Counted from the stretch's first letter, positions 50,449 to 60,406 are shown. The stretch is 64,000 nucleotides of DNA from Enterococcus alcedinis (GCF_014635985.1 NZ_BMDT01000002.1:273079-337078), one strand, 5' to 3'. Program-made: numbers and translations. Notes: generated by a model from the letters alone, not told the origin.

Positions 50449-51369
50449 CTATTTACAATAGATTTCAATTGTCTCGTTAATTAAGTTTGCTGCTTCTTGG
50501 GCAATTTCTAAATCTTGCTCATTGAGCGGCGCTAGTGGTTCACGAACACTGCCCAAATCTAGATTTTCATTTCTTCGTAGAATTTCTTTAATCATGCCAT
50601 ACATATTTCCATGTCCGGAAACCATTTTATAAATCACGGTATTAATCGCATATTGTAAATCCTTCGCTCTTGCCAACTCTTTTTGAGTAATCAGCTCATC
50701 TAACTTTAAAAACAGTTCTGGCATCGCGCCATACGTTCCACCGATACCACCACGAGCGCCCATCACACGCCCACCTAAAAATTGTTCATCAGGTCCATTA
50801 AAGACGATATAATTTTCGCCACCCGCTGAGGCAAACATTTCGATATCTTGTACAGGCATCGAGGAGTTTTTCACACCAATCACACGCGGATTTTTGCGCA
50901 TTTCAGCGTACAACGCAGGTGTTAAGCTCACCCCGGCCAATTGTGGAATATTATAAATAATAAAGTCCGTCTTTGGTGCCGCCTGGCTCATCGCATTCCA
51001 ATAATTTGCAATCGCATGTTCCGGTAAACGGAAATAAATCGGTGGAATCGCCGCAATTGCATCGACCCCCAGTTGTTCTGCATGTTCTGCTAATACCAGA
51101 CTGTCTTTCGTATTATTACACGCTACATGGGCGATAATCGTTAATTTTCCTTCCGCCGCTGCCACGACATTTTCAAGGACGATTTTGCGATCTTCAACAC
51201 TCTGATAAATGCATTCACCGGATGAACCGTTGACATAAACACCTTTTACGCCTTTTTCAATATAGAATTTCGTTAATGCTTGAACTCTTTCAGGACTAAT
51301 TTCTCCAGCTTCATCATAACAAGCATAAAATGCCGGGATAATACCTTCATATTTACTTAAATCTCTCAT
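50449..51369 (-). CDS. nanA: N-acetylneuraminate lyase
   Basis: This 306-residue DHDPS-superfamily aldolase has GSSGE near residue 48 (carboxylate binding), the catalytic Tyr in YNIPQLAG near 140 and the Schiff-base Lys in VIGVKNSS near 165. It cleaves N-acetylneuraminate to ManNAc and pyruvate. It lies between nanE and nanK with 13-14 bp spacing, so the three form a continuous pathway. Length and motifs fit NanA rather than dihydrodipicolinate synthase. Confidence 0.93.
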   Translation of the reverse strand: MRDLSKYEGIIPAFYACYDEAGEISPERVQALTKFYIEKGVKGVYVNGSSGECIYQSVEDRKIVLENVVAAAEGKLTIIAHVACNNTKDSLVLAEHAEQLGVDAIAAIPPIYFRLPEHAIANYWNAMSQAAPKTDFIIYNIPQLAGVSLTPALYAEMRKNPRVIGVKNSSMPVQDIEMFASAGGENYIVFNGPDEQFLGGRVMGARGGIGGTYGAMPELFLKLDELITQKELARAKDLQYAINTVIYKMVSGHGNMYGMIKEILRRNENLDLGSVREPLAPLNEQDLEIAQEAANLINETIEIYCK

Positions 51370-51383
51370 CAGTTTGAACTCCT

Positions 51384-52076
51384 TTAATTTTCATTCAAAA
51401 TATCGGTATATTTTTTCGTAATTAGTTGTGGTCGGGTAATACTCGAACCAACGACAACACTATAACAACCTAAATCCAGTACTCGCTTGGCTTTTTCAGG
51501 TGAATCAATATTCCCTTCTGCAATGACAGGGTGCTTCACTTGAGCTAAAATTTCGCGCATAATGGCAAAATCATCGGTCTCAATTTTTAAATTTTGACTT
51601 TGCTTCGTATAGCCAACCAACGTCGTACCAATATAATCAAAACCTAATCGATCAGCATACAACGCTTCTTCCACCGTTGAACAATCCGCCATCAATAATT
51701 GGTCTGGATATTTGTCTTTAATTTTTTGAAACAATTGATCCAACGTCTCGCCATTCGGTCGCGTTGAAAACGTCGCATCTAAGGCAATAATTTCTGGCCC
51801 AGCAGCCACTAATTCATCAATTTCTGTCATTGTCGCTGTGATGAACGCTTCTGCCCCTGGATAATCTCGTTTAATAATCCCAATAATCGGCAAATCAACC
51901 TGCTGTTTGATTTCAAGAATATCAACAACTGAATTGGCTCGAATCCCTGCCGCGCCACCTTCTTTTGCCGCAACCGCCATTCTTCCCATAATAAATGACG
52001 AATGAAGCGGCTCATCTGGTAATGCCTGACAGGAAACAATCAGCTTGTCTTTTACATTTTCCACCTTATCTTTCAT
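51384..52076 (-). CDS. nanE: N-acetylmannosamine-6-phosphate 2-epimerase
   Basis: This 230-residue TIM-barrel epimerase has family stretches GAAGIRANSVVDI near residue 37, PIIGIIKRDYPGAEAFITAT near 58, LMADCSTVEEAL near 128 and VIAEGNIDSPEKAKRVL near 185. It converts ManNAc-6-phosphate to GlcNAc-6-phosphate, which then enters amino-sugar metabolism through NagA/NagB encoded elsewhere. It precedes nanA. Confidence 0.93.
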   Translation of the reverse strand: MKDKVENVKDKLIVSCQALPDEPLHSSFIMGRMAVAAKEGGAAGIRANSVVDILEIKQQVDLPIIGIIKRDYPGAEAFITATMTEIDELVAAGPEIIALDATFSTRPNGETLDQLFQKIKDKYPDQLLMADCSTVEEALYADRLGFDYIGTTLVGYTKQSQNLKIETDDFAIMREILAQVKHPVIAEGNIDSPEKAKRVLDLGCYSVVVGSSITRPQLITKKYTDILNEN

Positions 52077-52110
52077 ACTTTTTAGTCCTTTCTTCCAATG
52101 TTTTTTGTTG

Positions 52111-52752
52111 TTATTGATACTTTTTAAAAACTGGTTCTATTATTTTTGTCTGTACGTAAGCAATCAATGCTAGACCAATAAACAATAAAATCGAAAGTGT
52201 TAAAAGCATCGTTAACGGTGAGAGCATTAAAAGTAATGTCACGAATATAATCGGGACTATCAGCTGAATCGTTTTCAAAAAATTCAAAAAACTCAATAAA
52301 AAAGCATTCTTAATCGTTTGCGTAAAACTAGACTGAAATTGCCCACTAATTTGAAAAGCATACAGTCCCACAATTAGGCTAATAAAACCAATACCATAAC
52401 TGATAACTTGTAAAACAAAAGCGGTCGGATGGGCGATATTGGAAAAAATTCGTATATTCAAATAAACCGAAACGATGATAAGTAGAGAGACTCCCCCTAA
52501 CAAGCCACCTTGTTTCCAATTATTTTTTAATTCGTTCCAGTATTCTTGAATCACAAGCATATTGGGTTCTTCTCTTAGACGACCCGCCACACGGTAAATC
52601 GTTACAAGCGCTGGACCAATCGTTACGATCGGTAAACAACTAATGAGAAAAGAAAGATTTAAAATCATTAAATTAAAAATTTTCGTAGCAATACGCATAA
52701 ATTTATTATCAAGTCCAAATATTTTTTGTTTTAATGATGCTTGATTTTTCAA
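52111..52752 (-). CDS. DUF624 (YesL-like) membrane protein
   Basis: This 213-residue membrane protein has five or six hydrophobic segments and the DUF624 start FNLMILNLSFLISCLPIVTIGPALVT near residue 25. Such YesL-like proteins are common in Firmicutes sugar ABC operons, but their role is unknown. It sits between the RpiR regulator and nanE. Confidence 0.82.
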   Translation of the reverse strand: MKNQASLKQKIFGLDNKFMRIATKIFNLMILNLSFLISCLPIVTIGPALVTIYRVAGRLREEPNMLVIQEYWNELKNNWKQGGLLGGVSLLIIVSVYLNIRIFSNIAHPTAFVLQVISYGIGFISLIVGLYAFQISGQFQSSFTQTIKNAFLLSFLNFLKTIQLIVPIIFVTLLLMLSPLTMLLTLSILLFIGLALIAYVQTKIIEPVFKKYQ

Positions 52753-52774
52753 TATATTTATTCCTTTCTCTCAT

Positions 52775-53620
52775 TTAAACGAGTTTTTCAACAACTGCAC
52801 GGGTGCTTTTGTGTTGGTTTTCTATGCTAACGGCCTTGTTTCGACTACGATATGTTTGAAAAAGCAAATCAACTAAAAATAACTGACCTACTTTAACAGA
52901 CGTTGATCCTCCTTCTAATGGGGATTCTTTGGAACCACATAATAAATACGCATCTGTATAAGCAATTAAGGGTGATTGTTTAAAATGTGTAATACAAACC
53001 ACTTTAACGCCCGCTTCTTTTGCTTGTTTCGCAATATGTATAATATCCTTTGTTGCACCTGAATAAGAAAACAAAACAAGTAAATCTTCTGGTCCACCCA
53101 AGGATATCGCCATCGATTGCATATGTGGATCATTAATAATACTGACTTTATCCGTAATTCGGATAAATCGATTCCATGCGTCTTGTGCTATTTGTAGGCT
53201 GTCACCTACACCAAAAAAATAAATCTTTTTCGATTCTTCCATCATTTCAATCATTTGTTGCAACATTTTAGCATCGAGTAATTGATACGATTCTTCAATC
53301 GCTTGAATATGACTAGACATCACTCGATCTTCTAGTTTACTTGAATCAAGTGCGGAGTCATTATTCTCTTCTGAAGCTAGATATAATGATAGTTGCATTT
53401 TGAACTCTTGGTATCCTTGAAAAAGCATGGTCCGACAAAAGCGGTAAACACTCGTTTCTCCTACTTCACATACATTCGCTAAATCGGTAATTGACATATA
53501 TAACACTTTCTCGGGATTCGCTAAAATATAATCGGCGACCTTCTTTTCAGCTTTTGTGAGTTGATTATAACTGGTTTGAATTTGTAAGGTTAACCCAACT
53601 TTTTTTCCTTTTTTTATCAT
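52775..53620 (-). CDS. RpiR-family regulator (NanR-like)
   Basis: This 281-residue regulator has an N-terminal helix-turn-helix (KAEKKVADYILANP, ITDLANVCEVGETSVYRFCR, residues 20-70). A SIS domain follows in residues 115-260 (KIYFFGVGDSLQIAQDA, LLVLFSYSGATKDII) that would bind a sugar phosphate such as ManNAc-6-P. GGAG precedes the ATG. It lies in the middle of the sialic acid operon and probably represses its promoter, where a 16-bp palindrome is present. Confidence 0.9.
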   Translation of the reverse strand: MIKKGKKVGLTLQIQTSYNQLTKAEKKVADYILANPEKVLYMSITDLANVCEVGETSVYRFCRTMLFQGYQEFKMQLSLYLASEENNDSALDSSKLEDRVMSSHIQAIEESYQLLDAKMLQQMIEMMEESKKIYFFGVGDSLQIAQDAWNRFIRITDKVSIINDPHMQSMAISLGGPEDLLVLFSYSGATKDIIHIAKQAKEAGVKVVCITHFKQSPLIAYTDAYLLCGSKESPLEGGSTSVKVGQLFLVDLLFQTYRSRNKAVSIENQHKSTRAVVEKLV

Positions 53621-53638
53621 TTTATTTTCTCCTTCATT

Positions 53639-54094
53639 TTACGGTTTGGTCCGTACTTTGATCACCCCTTTTTTGACAAAATGGTGTTGATCCGATTGGA
53701 TACCCGGTTTATGTTTTTCTTCGGTAAAACAAATAATAAACCGATTCTCTCCTAATGGTACGATTATTTCTTTCTCACATTCTATCGTACCAAAGTCACT
53801 TTTCTCCTCATAATGATTTGTCTCTGATTTTTCAATAAAACCAATCGCTACCTGTTCTTCCCCAATTAAGTCAAATTGAATATCAACATATTTTTTATGA
53901 TACTCAAATTGAATGGCATCTGCTGGATTCAAATTTGCCTCCATGATGTTCACATAAACCTCTTGTCCTTCTATTTCGGTTACACCTAAAGGGAGTTGTT
54001 TCAAATCTGTTTGTTGGATGAATGCAATCGCTCTGTCTAAATTGGGATGAATACCTAAGTATTTTTGCACATTCTCAAACGTATCATAAATCAT
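53639..54094 (-). CDS. YhcH/YjgK/YiaL family protein (sialic acid mutarotase-like)
   Basis: This 151-residue cupin-like protein has the DUF386 signature EYHKKYVDIQFDLIGEEQV near residue 65 and a second HKPG motif near 130. The family (E. coli YhcH/NanQ) converts sialic acid anomers or related sugars. It lies 4 bp after the permease gene in the nan operon, which agrees with this role. Confidence 0.88.
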   Translation of the reverse strand: MIYDTFENVQKYLGIHPNLDRAIAFIQQTDLKQLPLGVTEIEGQEVYVNIMEANLNPADAIQFEYHKKYVDIQFDLIGEEQVAIGFIEKSETNHYEEKSDFGTIECEKEIIVPLGENRFIICFTEEKHKPGIQSDQHHFVKKGVIKVRTKP

Positions 54095-54098
54095 CGTA

Positions 54099-54929
54099 TC
54101 ATCCTTTCACTGCACCCATCGTGATTCCTTGAGTAAATGATTTTTGGAAAATTAAAAAGATCGCTACAATTGGTACCGCGGATAAAAATGCACCCGCCAT
54201 AATTAAGCCATAGTTGGTTGCCATTTCGGCTTGCATCGTTGCGACACCTAATGAAATGGTTAAATTATCACGCGAGGAAAGCATCACTAGTTGCATAAAG
54301 TAATCGTTCCATGTACTAATAAAAGTGAAAATTGCTAATGCTGCAAATCCTGGTTTTACAATTGGAAAAGCAATACTTATAAACGTTCGTAGTTCCCCAC
54401 AGCCATCCATACGTGCTGATTCTAGTAACTCCGTTGGAATGTTTTCACTAAATTGCTTCATCAAAAAGACACCAAAAGGCCACCCAATTAATGGTAAAAT
54501 CACTGCTGCTAACGTATCGTGAATACCCATAAAATTGACAATTCGAACTAACGGTACAAGAACAACTTGTTTAGGCAATGCCATCGCTGCTATGAAAATC
54601 GAGAATAAGATTTTTTGACCATAAAAATGTTTCTTGGCTAACACATATCCTGCTAATGCTGATGTAATACAAACTAAAATCATTGTTACACCTGAAGTAA
54701 AAACCGAATTCCACAGCCATTTTAAAGCGGGGTTTTGAACAACTAAGCGTTGGAAATTTTCTAACGTTGGTTCAGCAGGCCACCACTGAGGCGGAACCAT
54801 TATTGTTGCTGGCTGTGATTTAAACGCACCCGTCATAATCCAATAAAATGGGAATACGAAAAAAACGGTTAATGCTAACAACACAATGGTTGAAAGAATA
54901 CTTGTTGTCGTTATTTTTTTTGTTTTCAT
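54099..54929 (-). CDS. Sialic acid ABC transporter permease (MalG type)
   Basis: This 276-residue CUT1 permease has six hydrophobic helices. The EAA loop TELLESARMDGCGELRTFIS is near residue 180 and a FTQGITMGAVKG tail ends the protein. It pairs with the gene 12 bp upstream. Context with nanA/nanE/nanK indicates sialic acid, as in the streptococcal SatABC system. The ATPase is missing and is likely MsmX-like and shared. Confidence 0.88.
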   Translation of the reverse strand: MKTKKITTTSILSTIVLLALTVFFVFPFYWIMTGAFKSQPATIMVPPQWWPAEPTLENFQRLVVQNPALKWLWNSVFTSGVTMILVCITSALAGYVLAKKHFYGQKILFSIFIAAMALPKQVVLVPLVRIVNFMGIHDTLAAVILPLIGWPFGVFLMKQFSENIPTELLESARMDGCGELRTFISIAFPIVKPGFAALAIFTFISTWNDYFMQLVMLSSRDNLTISLGVATMQAEMATNYGLIMAGAFLSAVPIVAIFLIFQKSFTQGITMGAVKG

Positions 54930-54941
54930 CTCTACGCTCCT

Positions 54942-55889
54942 TTAATATTCAACATCATTTCCTAAAATCTTAAACTGGGCGAAACTAATAAATGCAATTA
55001 AGGCCGCTAAGAAAACACCCATTGTATTTGCGTAACCATATTCGGAAAGTTTAAATGCTTTTTCATACAAGTAGTACATCAAAGTACTCGTTGAATAGTT
55101 CGGACCACCCGACGTTAACAGTTGAATTAATGCAAAAATTTGAAACGAATTAATCGTTGTAATCACAACGATATATAATGTCGTCGGTAATAGACTTGGC
55201 CACTTTATTTTCCAGAAGACTTGATTCTCTGTCGCACCATCAATTCTTGATGCCTCTACAAGTGAATAATCAATATTTCCCATGGCTGCAATATATAAAA
55301 TAATTGGTTGTCCTACAGAAGTCGTCAGTAGAATAATCATGATTGCCCATATCGCCCATTGTTTATCACCTAACCAACTAATATTTTGTTCAATGATACC
55401 ACCTGATTTTAAAATATAATTTAAAATACCCGAAAGTGGGTCATAAATCCATTTCCAAACAACCGTTACCGCGACACTTCCTGTAACAACAGGTAGGAAA
55501 AAAACAAAACGGTAGAAAGAACGAGAGAAAATATTTTTTTCATACGTTTGTGCAGCTACAAAAAGAGAAAACAAAACAACAATTGGTACGGAACCGACAA
55601 CAATCAAAATCGTATTAATTAATGATTTTATAAAAATAGGATCTTTAAACATTCGAACATAGTTATCAAAGCCAACAAAGGTAAAATCGGTCATTGTATA
55701 GTTGAAGAAACTAGTCACAAAACCAATCACCATTGGTAGCAAAACAAAGACACCGAAAAAAATTAACACTGGTGCTAAGAATGTGTAAGCGACGATTGTT
55801 TCACGCATTTTTAGCTTATTACGTTTTTTGGTCTTACCTCTTGAACCTGAAAAAACTTCATTGGTTAGAGATACACTTGCTTTTTTCAT
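54942..55889 (-). CDS. Sialic acid ABC transporter permease (MalF type)
   Basis: This 315-residue protein has a basic N-terminal tail of about 30 residues (SRGKTKKRNKLKMR) and six hydrophobic helices. The EAA loop is SLVEASRIDGATENQVFWKI near residue 220. It is CUT1 family, partner of the MalG-type gene, and follows the binding-protein gene by 87 bp. Confidence 0.88.
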   Translation of the reverse strand: MKKASVSLTNEVFSGSRGKTKKRNKLKMRETIVAYTFLAPVLIFFGVFVLLPMVIGFVTSFFNYTMTDFTFVGFDNYVRMFKDPIFIKSLINTILIVVGSVPIVVLFSLFVAAQTYEKNIFSRSFYRFVFFLPVVTGSVAVTVVWKWIYDPLSGILNYILKSGGIIEQNISWLGDKQWAIWAIMIILLTTSVGQPIILYIAAMGNIDYSLVEASRIDGATENQVFWKIKWPSLLPTTLYIVVITTINSFQIFALIQLLTSGGPNYSTSTLMYYLYEKAFKLSEYGYANTMGVFLAALIAFISFAQFKILGNDVEY

Positions 55890-55976
55890 AATTGCTCTCC
55901 AATCGTTTAAATTAATAAAAAGAAAACTACTTTTCTTATCGTATAGCTTTGGACAAGAAAAGTAGCATAAGTTTAA

Positions 55977-57320
55977 TTATTTCGATGCTTTCTCAATTGT
56001 CTCATTTGCTTTTTTAGTGAAATCAACTAAGGCATCTTTTGGTGTATCATCACCGTTAGAAACCGCTTGTACCATTGGGAACCAAAGTGTACGCATTTCT
56101 GCAAAACCATCAATTGTATTATAGTAAGGACTATAATATTGTGTCCATGATGCTAACATATCCATGCGCTCATCATCGTATAAGTCACCAAAAGATGTAC
56201 GAACTGGGAAAGCACCTGTACGAACCACGTTTTTCGGTCCCCACTCAGCGTCATCCGCAATAAATTTTACAAATTCTTTTGAAGCAGCAACTTTATCTGA
56301 GTCTTTATTATCAAAAATCGCGAAGCCATTTACTAAGTACTCTAAATCAGGAATACCATCCTCTGAAGGGAAAGGCACTTCTAGGTAATCAACTTTACTA
56401 GATTCCAATAGCTGTGCTTGTGTTTGTGGCTGTGCCGGCGCCCATAAAATGGTAAAAGCCGTTTGTCCATTGGCAAAGTTTTGGATATCCGCCGAGCCAT
56501 CAAATTGAGAGCCATTCATTAACAAACCATCCGTAATCCAACCATGAATTCTTTCCATCGCTGCAATCGCTTCTGGTGTATCCGTTGTATATTTCATTAC
56601 TTCTGCATCTGTAATCGGACTGCTGTTCAGGTTGGCAAAGAATGCACGAGGCGCTTGGTCCCCACCTTGCCCATTACTAAAGAATGAACCTGGATTATAA
56701 CCTTTTTCTTTAAGCGCTTTCAAAACTGTTTCAAAATCATCGGTTGTCCAGCCCTCTTTAACTAGATCTTCTACACCTGCGTCTTTTAACATTTCACGGT
56801 TTAAAGCCATGTAAAACGGTGCCGAACTGATTGGATACATGTAAGCTGTGTCACCAGCTTTACTCGCTTTAATAAGGGCATCATTGTTCACATCTTGTAC
56901 AAATTCATCTGTAAATAAATCATTCAAGTCTGCTAATTTACCCGCTTTTCCCCATGCAATAATTCGTCCCGGTGCATCAAATAATACGTCTGGCGCTGTT
57001 CCGGCTTCAATTGCAGTTGTGATCTTCTCTGGTCCTGACGTAAAATCAATCGTTTCTAATTTCACCTTAATATCAGGATTTTTTTCTTCAAAGGCTTCAA
57101 TAATTTTCTTCTCGTACGTTCCTACACCATCATTTGTATTTTCTTGCGTAAATGTTGGAAAAGCCCACCAAGTGATTTCTGTTTGCTTTGCTTCACTACC
57201 ACCTGCTTCAGAATTAGACACATCAGAACCTTTTCCACTATCCTGACTACCACTACCGCCACATGCTGCTAATGATAAAATTGCTGTTGCAGTCAATAAT
57301 GAAACCATTAATTTTTTCAT
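55977..57320 (-). CDS. Sialic acid ABC transporter binding lipoprotein
   Basis: This 447-residue lipoprotein has signal [20 protein letters not shown], lipobox SLAAC (Cys20) and a Ser/Gly-rich linker. A CUT1-type binding domain follows ([18 protein letters not shown] near residue 46). It is the first gene of the operon and is expected to bind N-acetylneuraminate. It has no sialidase neighbour, so free sialic acid must be released by other enzymes or organisms. Upstream lie a promoter, a cre site and a palindrome. Confidence 0.88.
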   Translation of the reverse strand: MKKLMVSLLTATAILSLAACGGSGSQDSGKGSDVSNSEAGGSEAKQTEITWWAFPTFTQENTNDGVGTYEKKIIEAFEEKNPDIKVKLETIDFTSGPEKITTAIEAGTAPDVLFDAPGRIIAWGKAGKLADLNDLFTDEFVQDVNNDALIKASKAGDTAYMYPISSAPFYMALNREMLKDAGVEDLVKEGWTTDDFETVLKALKEKGYNPGSFFSNGQGGDQAPRAFFANLNSSPITDAEVMKYTTDTPEAIAAMERIHGWITDGLLMNGSQFDGSADIQNFANGQTAFTILWAPAQPQTQAQLLESSKVDYLEVPFPSEDGIPDLEYLVNGFAIFDNKDSDKVAASKEFVKFIADDAEWGPKNVVRTGAFPVRTSFGDLYDDERMDMLASWTQYYSPYYNTIDGFAEMRTLWFPMVQAVSNGDDTPKDALVDFTKKANETIEKASK

Positions 57321-57388
57321 TTAATAACCTCTTCTCATTGAATTATTGTAATCAAAAAAATTATGCCAACGTATCACCGACTATAGGA

Positions 57389-57404
57389 AAACTTGCGCAA
57401 GTTT
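57389..57404. promoter_or_regulatory. Palindrome in the nan leader, probable RpiR operator
   Basis: AAACTTGCGCAAGTTT is a perfect 16-bp palindrome, starting 5 bp downstream of the cre site. It lies in the early transcribed region of the operon that encodes an RpiR regulator. Confidence 0.55.
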
Positions 57405-57408
57405 CGAG

Positions 57409-57422
57409 TGAATGCGTTTACA
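57409..57422. promoter_or_regulatory. cre site of the nan operon
   Basis: TGTAAACGCATTCA (minus strand) fits the CcpA consensus with one mismatch and begins 7 bp after the -10 element. A bound CcpA would block initiation when preferred sugars are present. Confidence 0.72.
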
Positions 57423-57428
57423 TTTTTT

Positions 57429-57456
57429 ATTATACAGGAAAAAATATTTTTTTCAA
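57429..57456 (-). promoter_or_regulatory. Promoter of the nan operon
   Basis: On the minus strand TTGAAA (57451-57456), a 16-nt spacer and a perfect TATAAT (57429-57434), followed by the cre site. Confidence 0.75.
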
Positions 57457-57466
57457 CCAACAAAAT

Positions 57467-57505
57467 AAAAAAGTTTTCCTTTTTTATTCAAAGGAAAACT
57501 TTTTT
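57467..57505 (-). terminator. Terminator of the DHA2 exporter gene
   Basis: A 16-bp stem (AAAAAAGTTTTCCTTT and complement) with a T-rich end lies 5 bp after the stop codon, just upstream of the nan promoter. Confidence 0.85.
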
Positions 57506-57509
57506 ATTT

Positions 57510-58985
57510 TTAACTATTTGTTTTTTTCTGTTCTTTCAATAACAACACAAAGCCAATACATCCTACAACTAGAACAAAACCTGCGACATAAATTCCCCAT
57601 AGGCCATCGTGCAAAATCTCTCTTAATGGACCAAGAAGATTTTCTGGTAATAATTTAGCTGTTTGTGGATTGACTAATTTATTCATAATATCTGGATCAT
57701 CCGTTAAATTGGCTGTTGCTAGTTTGCTACGAGTCACCGTATTTAGGACCAAACCAAAGACCGAAACCATAACCGTTTGACCAATCGTTTTACTTAGTGT
57801 GTTAAAGGACGTTGCAACACCAAGTTGATCCGCACCGACACTATTTTGAGCAGCAACAGTCGTCACCACGATGGTTGCTCCCACACCCACACCTGTAATC
57901 GATGAGATAATCAAAAAGACAATAAATGGTGCATTCATCGGAACAAATAACAATGCAGTACTACTAATCAAGGCAATTCCTAACGAACGTAAAAGGGCGA
58001 CTTTGACCGAACGGCGAACCATCCAACCACCTGCAAAAATCGATCCAACAATCCATAGAATCGATAACGGCGCTAAGACTAAGCCACCCAAACCTGCCGG
58101 ATAGCCCAACACACCTTGCATCCACATTGGAATGTAAACTTCGACAGCCATTAAGAATCCACTAATCAGTGCAGCCACTAAGTTAACGACCACAAACATT
58201 TGATTGCGGAATAAATCGAGTGAAATAACAGGATCTTCCGCTTTTTTCTCGACATAAATAAAGAAAAGAATCGATAAAATAAAGGCAACTAGCATACCGA
58301 AGAATTTAATATCCATACCGGATTCACTTAAAAACTGAAACGAAAGTAACAGTGTCAATAAGATCGACATCAAAGATAAACTTCCCATAATATCCATTTT
58401 CTTTTGATCTTTTTCACGTTTTTCTTCAACTAAATAACGCGAAACAAGAACGATTAAAACAATCCCAATCGGTACATTAATAAAGAAAATCCAATGCCAA
58501 CCAACGGTATCAACAATTACCCCACCAGTTAATGGACCTACGACACTCGCAATTCCCCAGGCAGTACTATTTAACCCTAACATCTTTGTTCTTTTTTCAG
58601 CTGCATACATATCCGATAAAATCGTCAAGGCAACAGGCATCATTGCACCTGCACCAATACCTTGAATCGCACGCGCTACAATTAATGTCAGCATCGTATT
58701 CGACATACCGCACATTGCTGAACCGATAATAAAAATAGCTGTTCCTAATATAAAAATGGGGCGACGACCGACTTTATCCGCTAACTTTCCATAAATCGGT
58801 GTAAACATAGCATTTGTTAATAAATAAATTGAAAAGACCCAGTTCATCATTTCAATTCCATGTAATGAACCGACAATTGTCGGCATGGCAGTTGTGACGA
58901 TTGTTCCTTCAATCGCAGTCATAAAAGTCGCTACAAAAACGGCAATCGTGACAATTAATACATTTGTTTCTCTTTTTTTCTCCAT
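57510..58985 (-). CDS. DHA2-family (EmrB/QacA-type) multidrug MFS exporter
   Basis: This 491-residue protein has about 14 hydrophobic helices. Conserved motifs are motif D1 near the N-terminus (AIEGTIVTTAMPTI), motif A GKLADKVGRRP near residue 65 and motif C-type GPLTGGVIVDTVGW near 150. DHA2 transporters use the proton gradient to expel drugs, dyes or bile salts. It is a single gene between metK and the nan operon. The substrate is not predictable. Confidence 0.88.
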   Translation of the reverse strand: MEKKRETNVLIVTIAVFVATFMTAIEGTIVTTAMPTIVGSLHGIEMMNWVFSIYLLTNAMFTPIYGKLADKVGRRPIFILGTAIFIIGSAMCGMSNTMLTLIVARAIQGIGAGAMMPVALTILSDMYAAEKRTKMLGLNSTAWGIASVVGPLTGGVIVDTVGWHWIFFINVPIGIVLIVLVSRYLVEEKREKDQKKMDIMGSLSLMSILLTLLLSFQFLSESGMDIKFFGMLVAFILSILFFIYVEKKAEDPVISLDLFRNQMFVVVNLVAALISGFLMAVEVYIPMWMQGVLGYPAGLGGLVLAPLSILWIVGSIFAGGWMVRRSVKVALLRSLGIALISSTALLFVPMNAPFIVFLIISSITGVGVGATIVVTTVAAQNSVGADQLGVATSFNTLSKTIGQTVMVSVFGLVLNTVTRSKLATANLTDDPDIMNKLVNPQTAKLLPENLLGPLREILHDGLWGIYVAGFVLVVGCIGFVLLLKEQKKTNS

Positions 58986-59012
58986 CTCATCCCTCTTTCC
59001 TTTTTAAACAAT

Positions 59013-59058
59013 ACAAAAAAACAACTTCCATCACAAGGGTTAACCAATGATAGAAGCC
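59013..59058 (-). terminator. Terminator of metK
   Basis: CTTC-TATCA pairs with TGATG-GAAG around a GGTTAACC-containing loop, followed by T7 on the minus strand, just after the metK stop. Confidence 0.78.
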
Positions 59059-59065
59059 GCCTCTT

Positions 59066-60256
59066 TTAATCCTTCACACTTGCTAACAAAGCTTCCACTT
59101 TATCGGTTTTTTCCCATGGCAAGTCGATATCTGTACGACCGAAGTGTCCATATGCCGCTGTTTGGCGGTAAATGGGACGACGTAAATTTAACATTTCAAT
59201 GATTCCTGCTGGACGTAAGTCAAAGTTTTGACGAACCGCTTGAATTAATTTTGCTTCTGAAACTTGACTCGTTCCGAACGTATCAATCGCAATCGATACT
59301 GGTTGTGCAACGCCAATCGCATAAGCCAATTGGACTTCTGCTTTTGTAGCGAGTTTTGCAGCGACAATGTTTTTGGCAATGTAACGAGCGGCATAACTTG
59401 CTGAACGGTCAACCTTTGTCGCATCTTTACCAGAAAACGCGCCTCCACCATGACGTGAATAACCGCCATACGTATCAACAATAATTTTACGGCCTGTTAA
59501 CCCCGCATCTCCTTGAGGCCCACCTATGACAAAACGGCCTGTCGGATTAATATGATACTTCGTTTGTTCGTCTAGCAATTCTGCTGGGATAATGGCACGG
59601 ATAACTTGATCCATAATATCTTGACGTAACGTCACATTATCAACCGATTCATCATGCTGAGTACTAATGACTACTGTATCGACACGAACCGGTCGTTGTT
59701 GATCGTCGTATTCAACCGTTACTTGTGACTTCGAATCCGGACGTAAATACGTTAACTCGCCTGATTTACGTAATTCTGACAAACGACGAACGAGACGATG
59801 ACTCAAAGCAATTGGTAATGGCATGAGTTCTGGCGTTTCATCAACCGCAAAACCAAACATTAAACCTTGGTCGCCGGCACCAATTTCATCTAATAGGTCT
59901 GAACCGCCTTGACGTGACTCGAGTGCTTCATCTACTCCTTGAGCAATATCGGGTGATTGTTCATCAATCGCGACGAGTACCGCCACCGTATCGCCATCAA
60001 AGCCGAATTTCGCACGTGTATAGCCAATGTCTTTGACCGTTTCACGAACCACTTTTTGGATATCAACATAAGCCGTTGTTGAAATTTCTCCAAAGACTAA
60101 AACTAAACCCGTTGTAACAGATGTTTCACATGCTACACGAGCCATTGGATCTTGCTCTAATAATGCATCTAAAATCGCATCACTAATTTGATCGGCTACC
60201 TTATCTGGATGGCCTTCTGAAACAGATTCTGATGTAAATAAATGTCTTTCTTTCAA
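59066..60256 (-). CDS. metK: S-adenosylmethionine synthetase
   Basis: This 396-residue enzyme has SEGHPDK (ATP binding) at residues 13-19, [10 protein letters not shown] near 125 and the P-loop-like [15 protein letters not shown] near 250. It makes S-adenosylmethionine from methionine and ATP. The start is TTG, with the GGGGGAA ribosome-binding site forming part of the SMK riboswitch, so translation falls when the product is abundant. It is monocistronic with its own terminator. Confidence 0.96.
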   Translation of the reverse strand: MKERHLFTSESVSEGHPDKVADQISDAILDALLEQDPMARVACETSVTTGLVLVFGEISTTAYVDIQKVVRETVKDIGYTRAKFGFDGDTVAVLVAIDEQSPDIAQGVDEALESRQGGSDLLDEIGAGDQGLMFGFAVDETPELMPLPIALSHRLVRRLSELRKSGELTYLRPDSKSQVTVEYDDQQRPVRVDTVVISTQHDESVDNVTLRQDIMDQVIRAIIPAELLDEQTKYHINPTGRFVIGGPQGDAGLTGRKIIVDTYGGYSRHGGGAFSGKDATKVDRSASYAARYIAKNIVAAKLATKAEVQLAYAIGVAQPVSIAIDTFGTSQVSEAKLIQAVRQNFDLRPAGIIEMLNLRRPIYRQTAAYGHFGRTDIDLPWEKTDKVEALLASVKD

Positions 60257-60260
60257 TGTG

Positions 60261-60327
60261 ATTCCCCCTGATTAATTTTCGGTTACAAGGCATCTCCGCT
60301 TTTTTAAGCGAATCCTCTCGGGAACTT
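60261..60327 (-). promoter_or_regulatory. SMK box (SAM-III) riboswitch
   Basis: The minus strand carries the SMK core in order: GTTCCCGA, GGAT, a variable stem (TTCGCTT/AAGCGGA), GATGCCTTGTAACCGAAA and the anti-paired GGGGGAAT that is also the metK ribosome-binding site. This is the class known from Lactobacillales metK leaders, where SAM binding hides the ribosome-binding site. Confidence 0.93.
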
Positions 60328-60339
60328 GCAACGCCTTTG

Positions 60340-60348
60340 ATTATAGCA
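60340..60348 (-). promoter_or_regulatory. metK extended -10 element
   Basis: TGCTATAAT on the minus strand lies about 15 bp upstream of the SMK box. No good -35 is visible, consistent with an extended -10 promoter. Confidence 0.6.
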
Positions 60349-60406
60349 AATTTTCAATTATTTTGCTTGCCTTTTTACCGATTTTCAAGAGATTGCTTTC
60401 ATAAAT

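Noticed and set aside
40303-57320. Assigning both CUT1 transporters to sialic acid
   Set aside because: Only the second lies in an operon with nanA/nanE/nanK; the first has a separate regulator and no nan genes.
57263-57658. 131-codon plus-strand frame across the nan promoter
   Set aside because: It crosses the promoter, cre site, terminator and the ends of two real genes; low-complexity composition.
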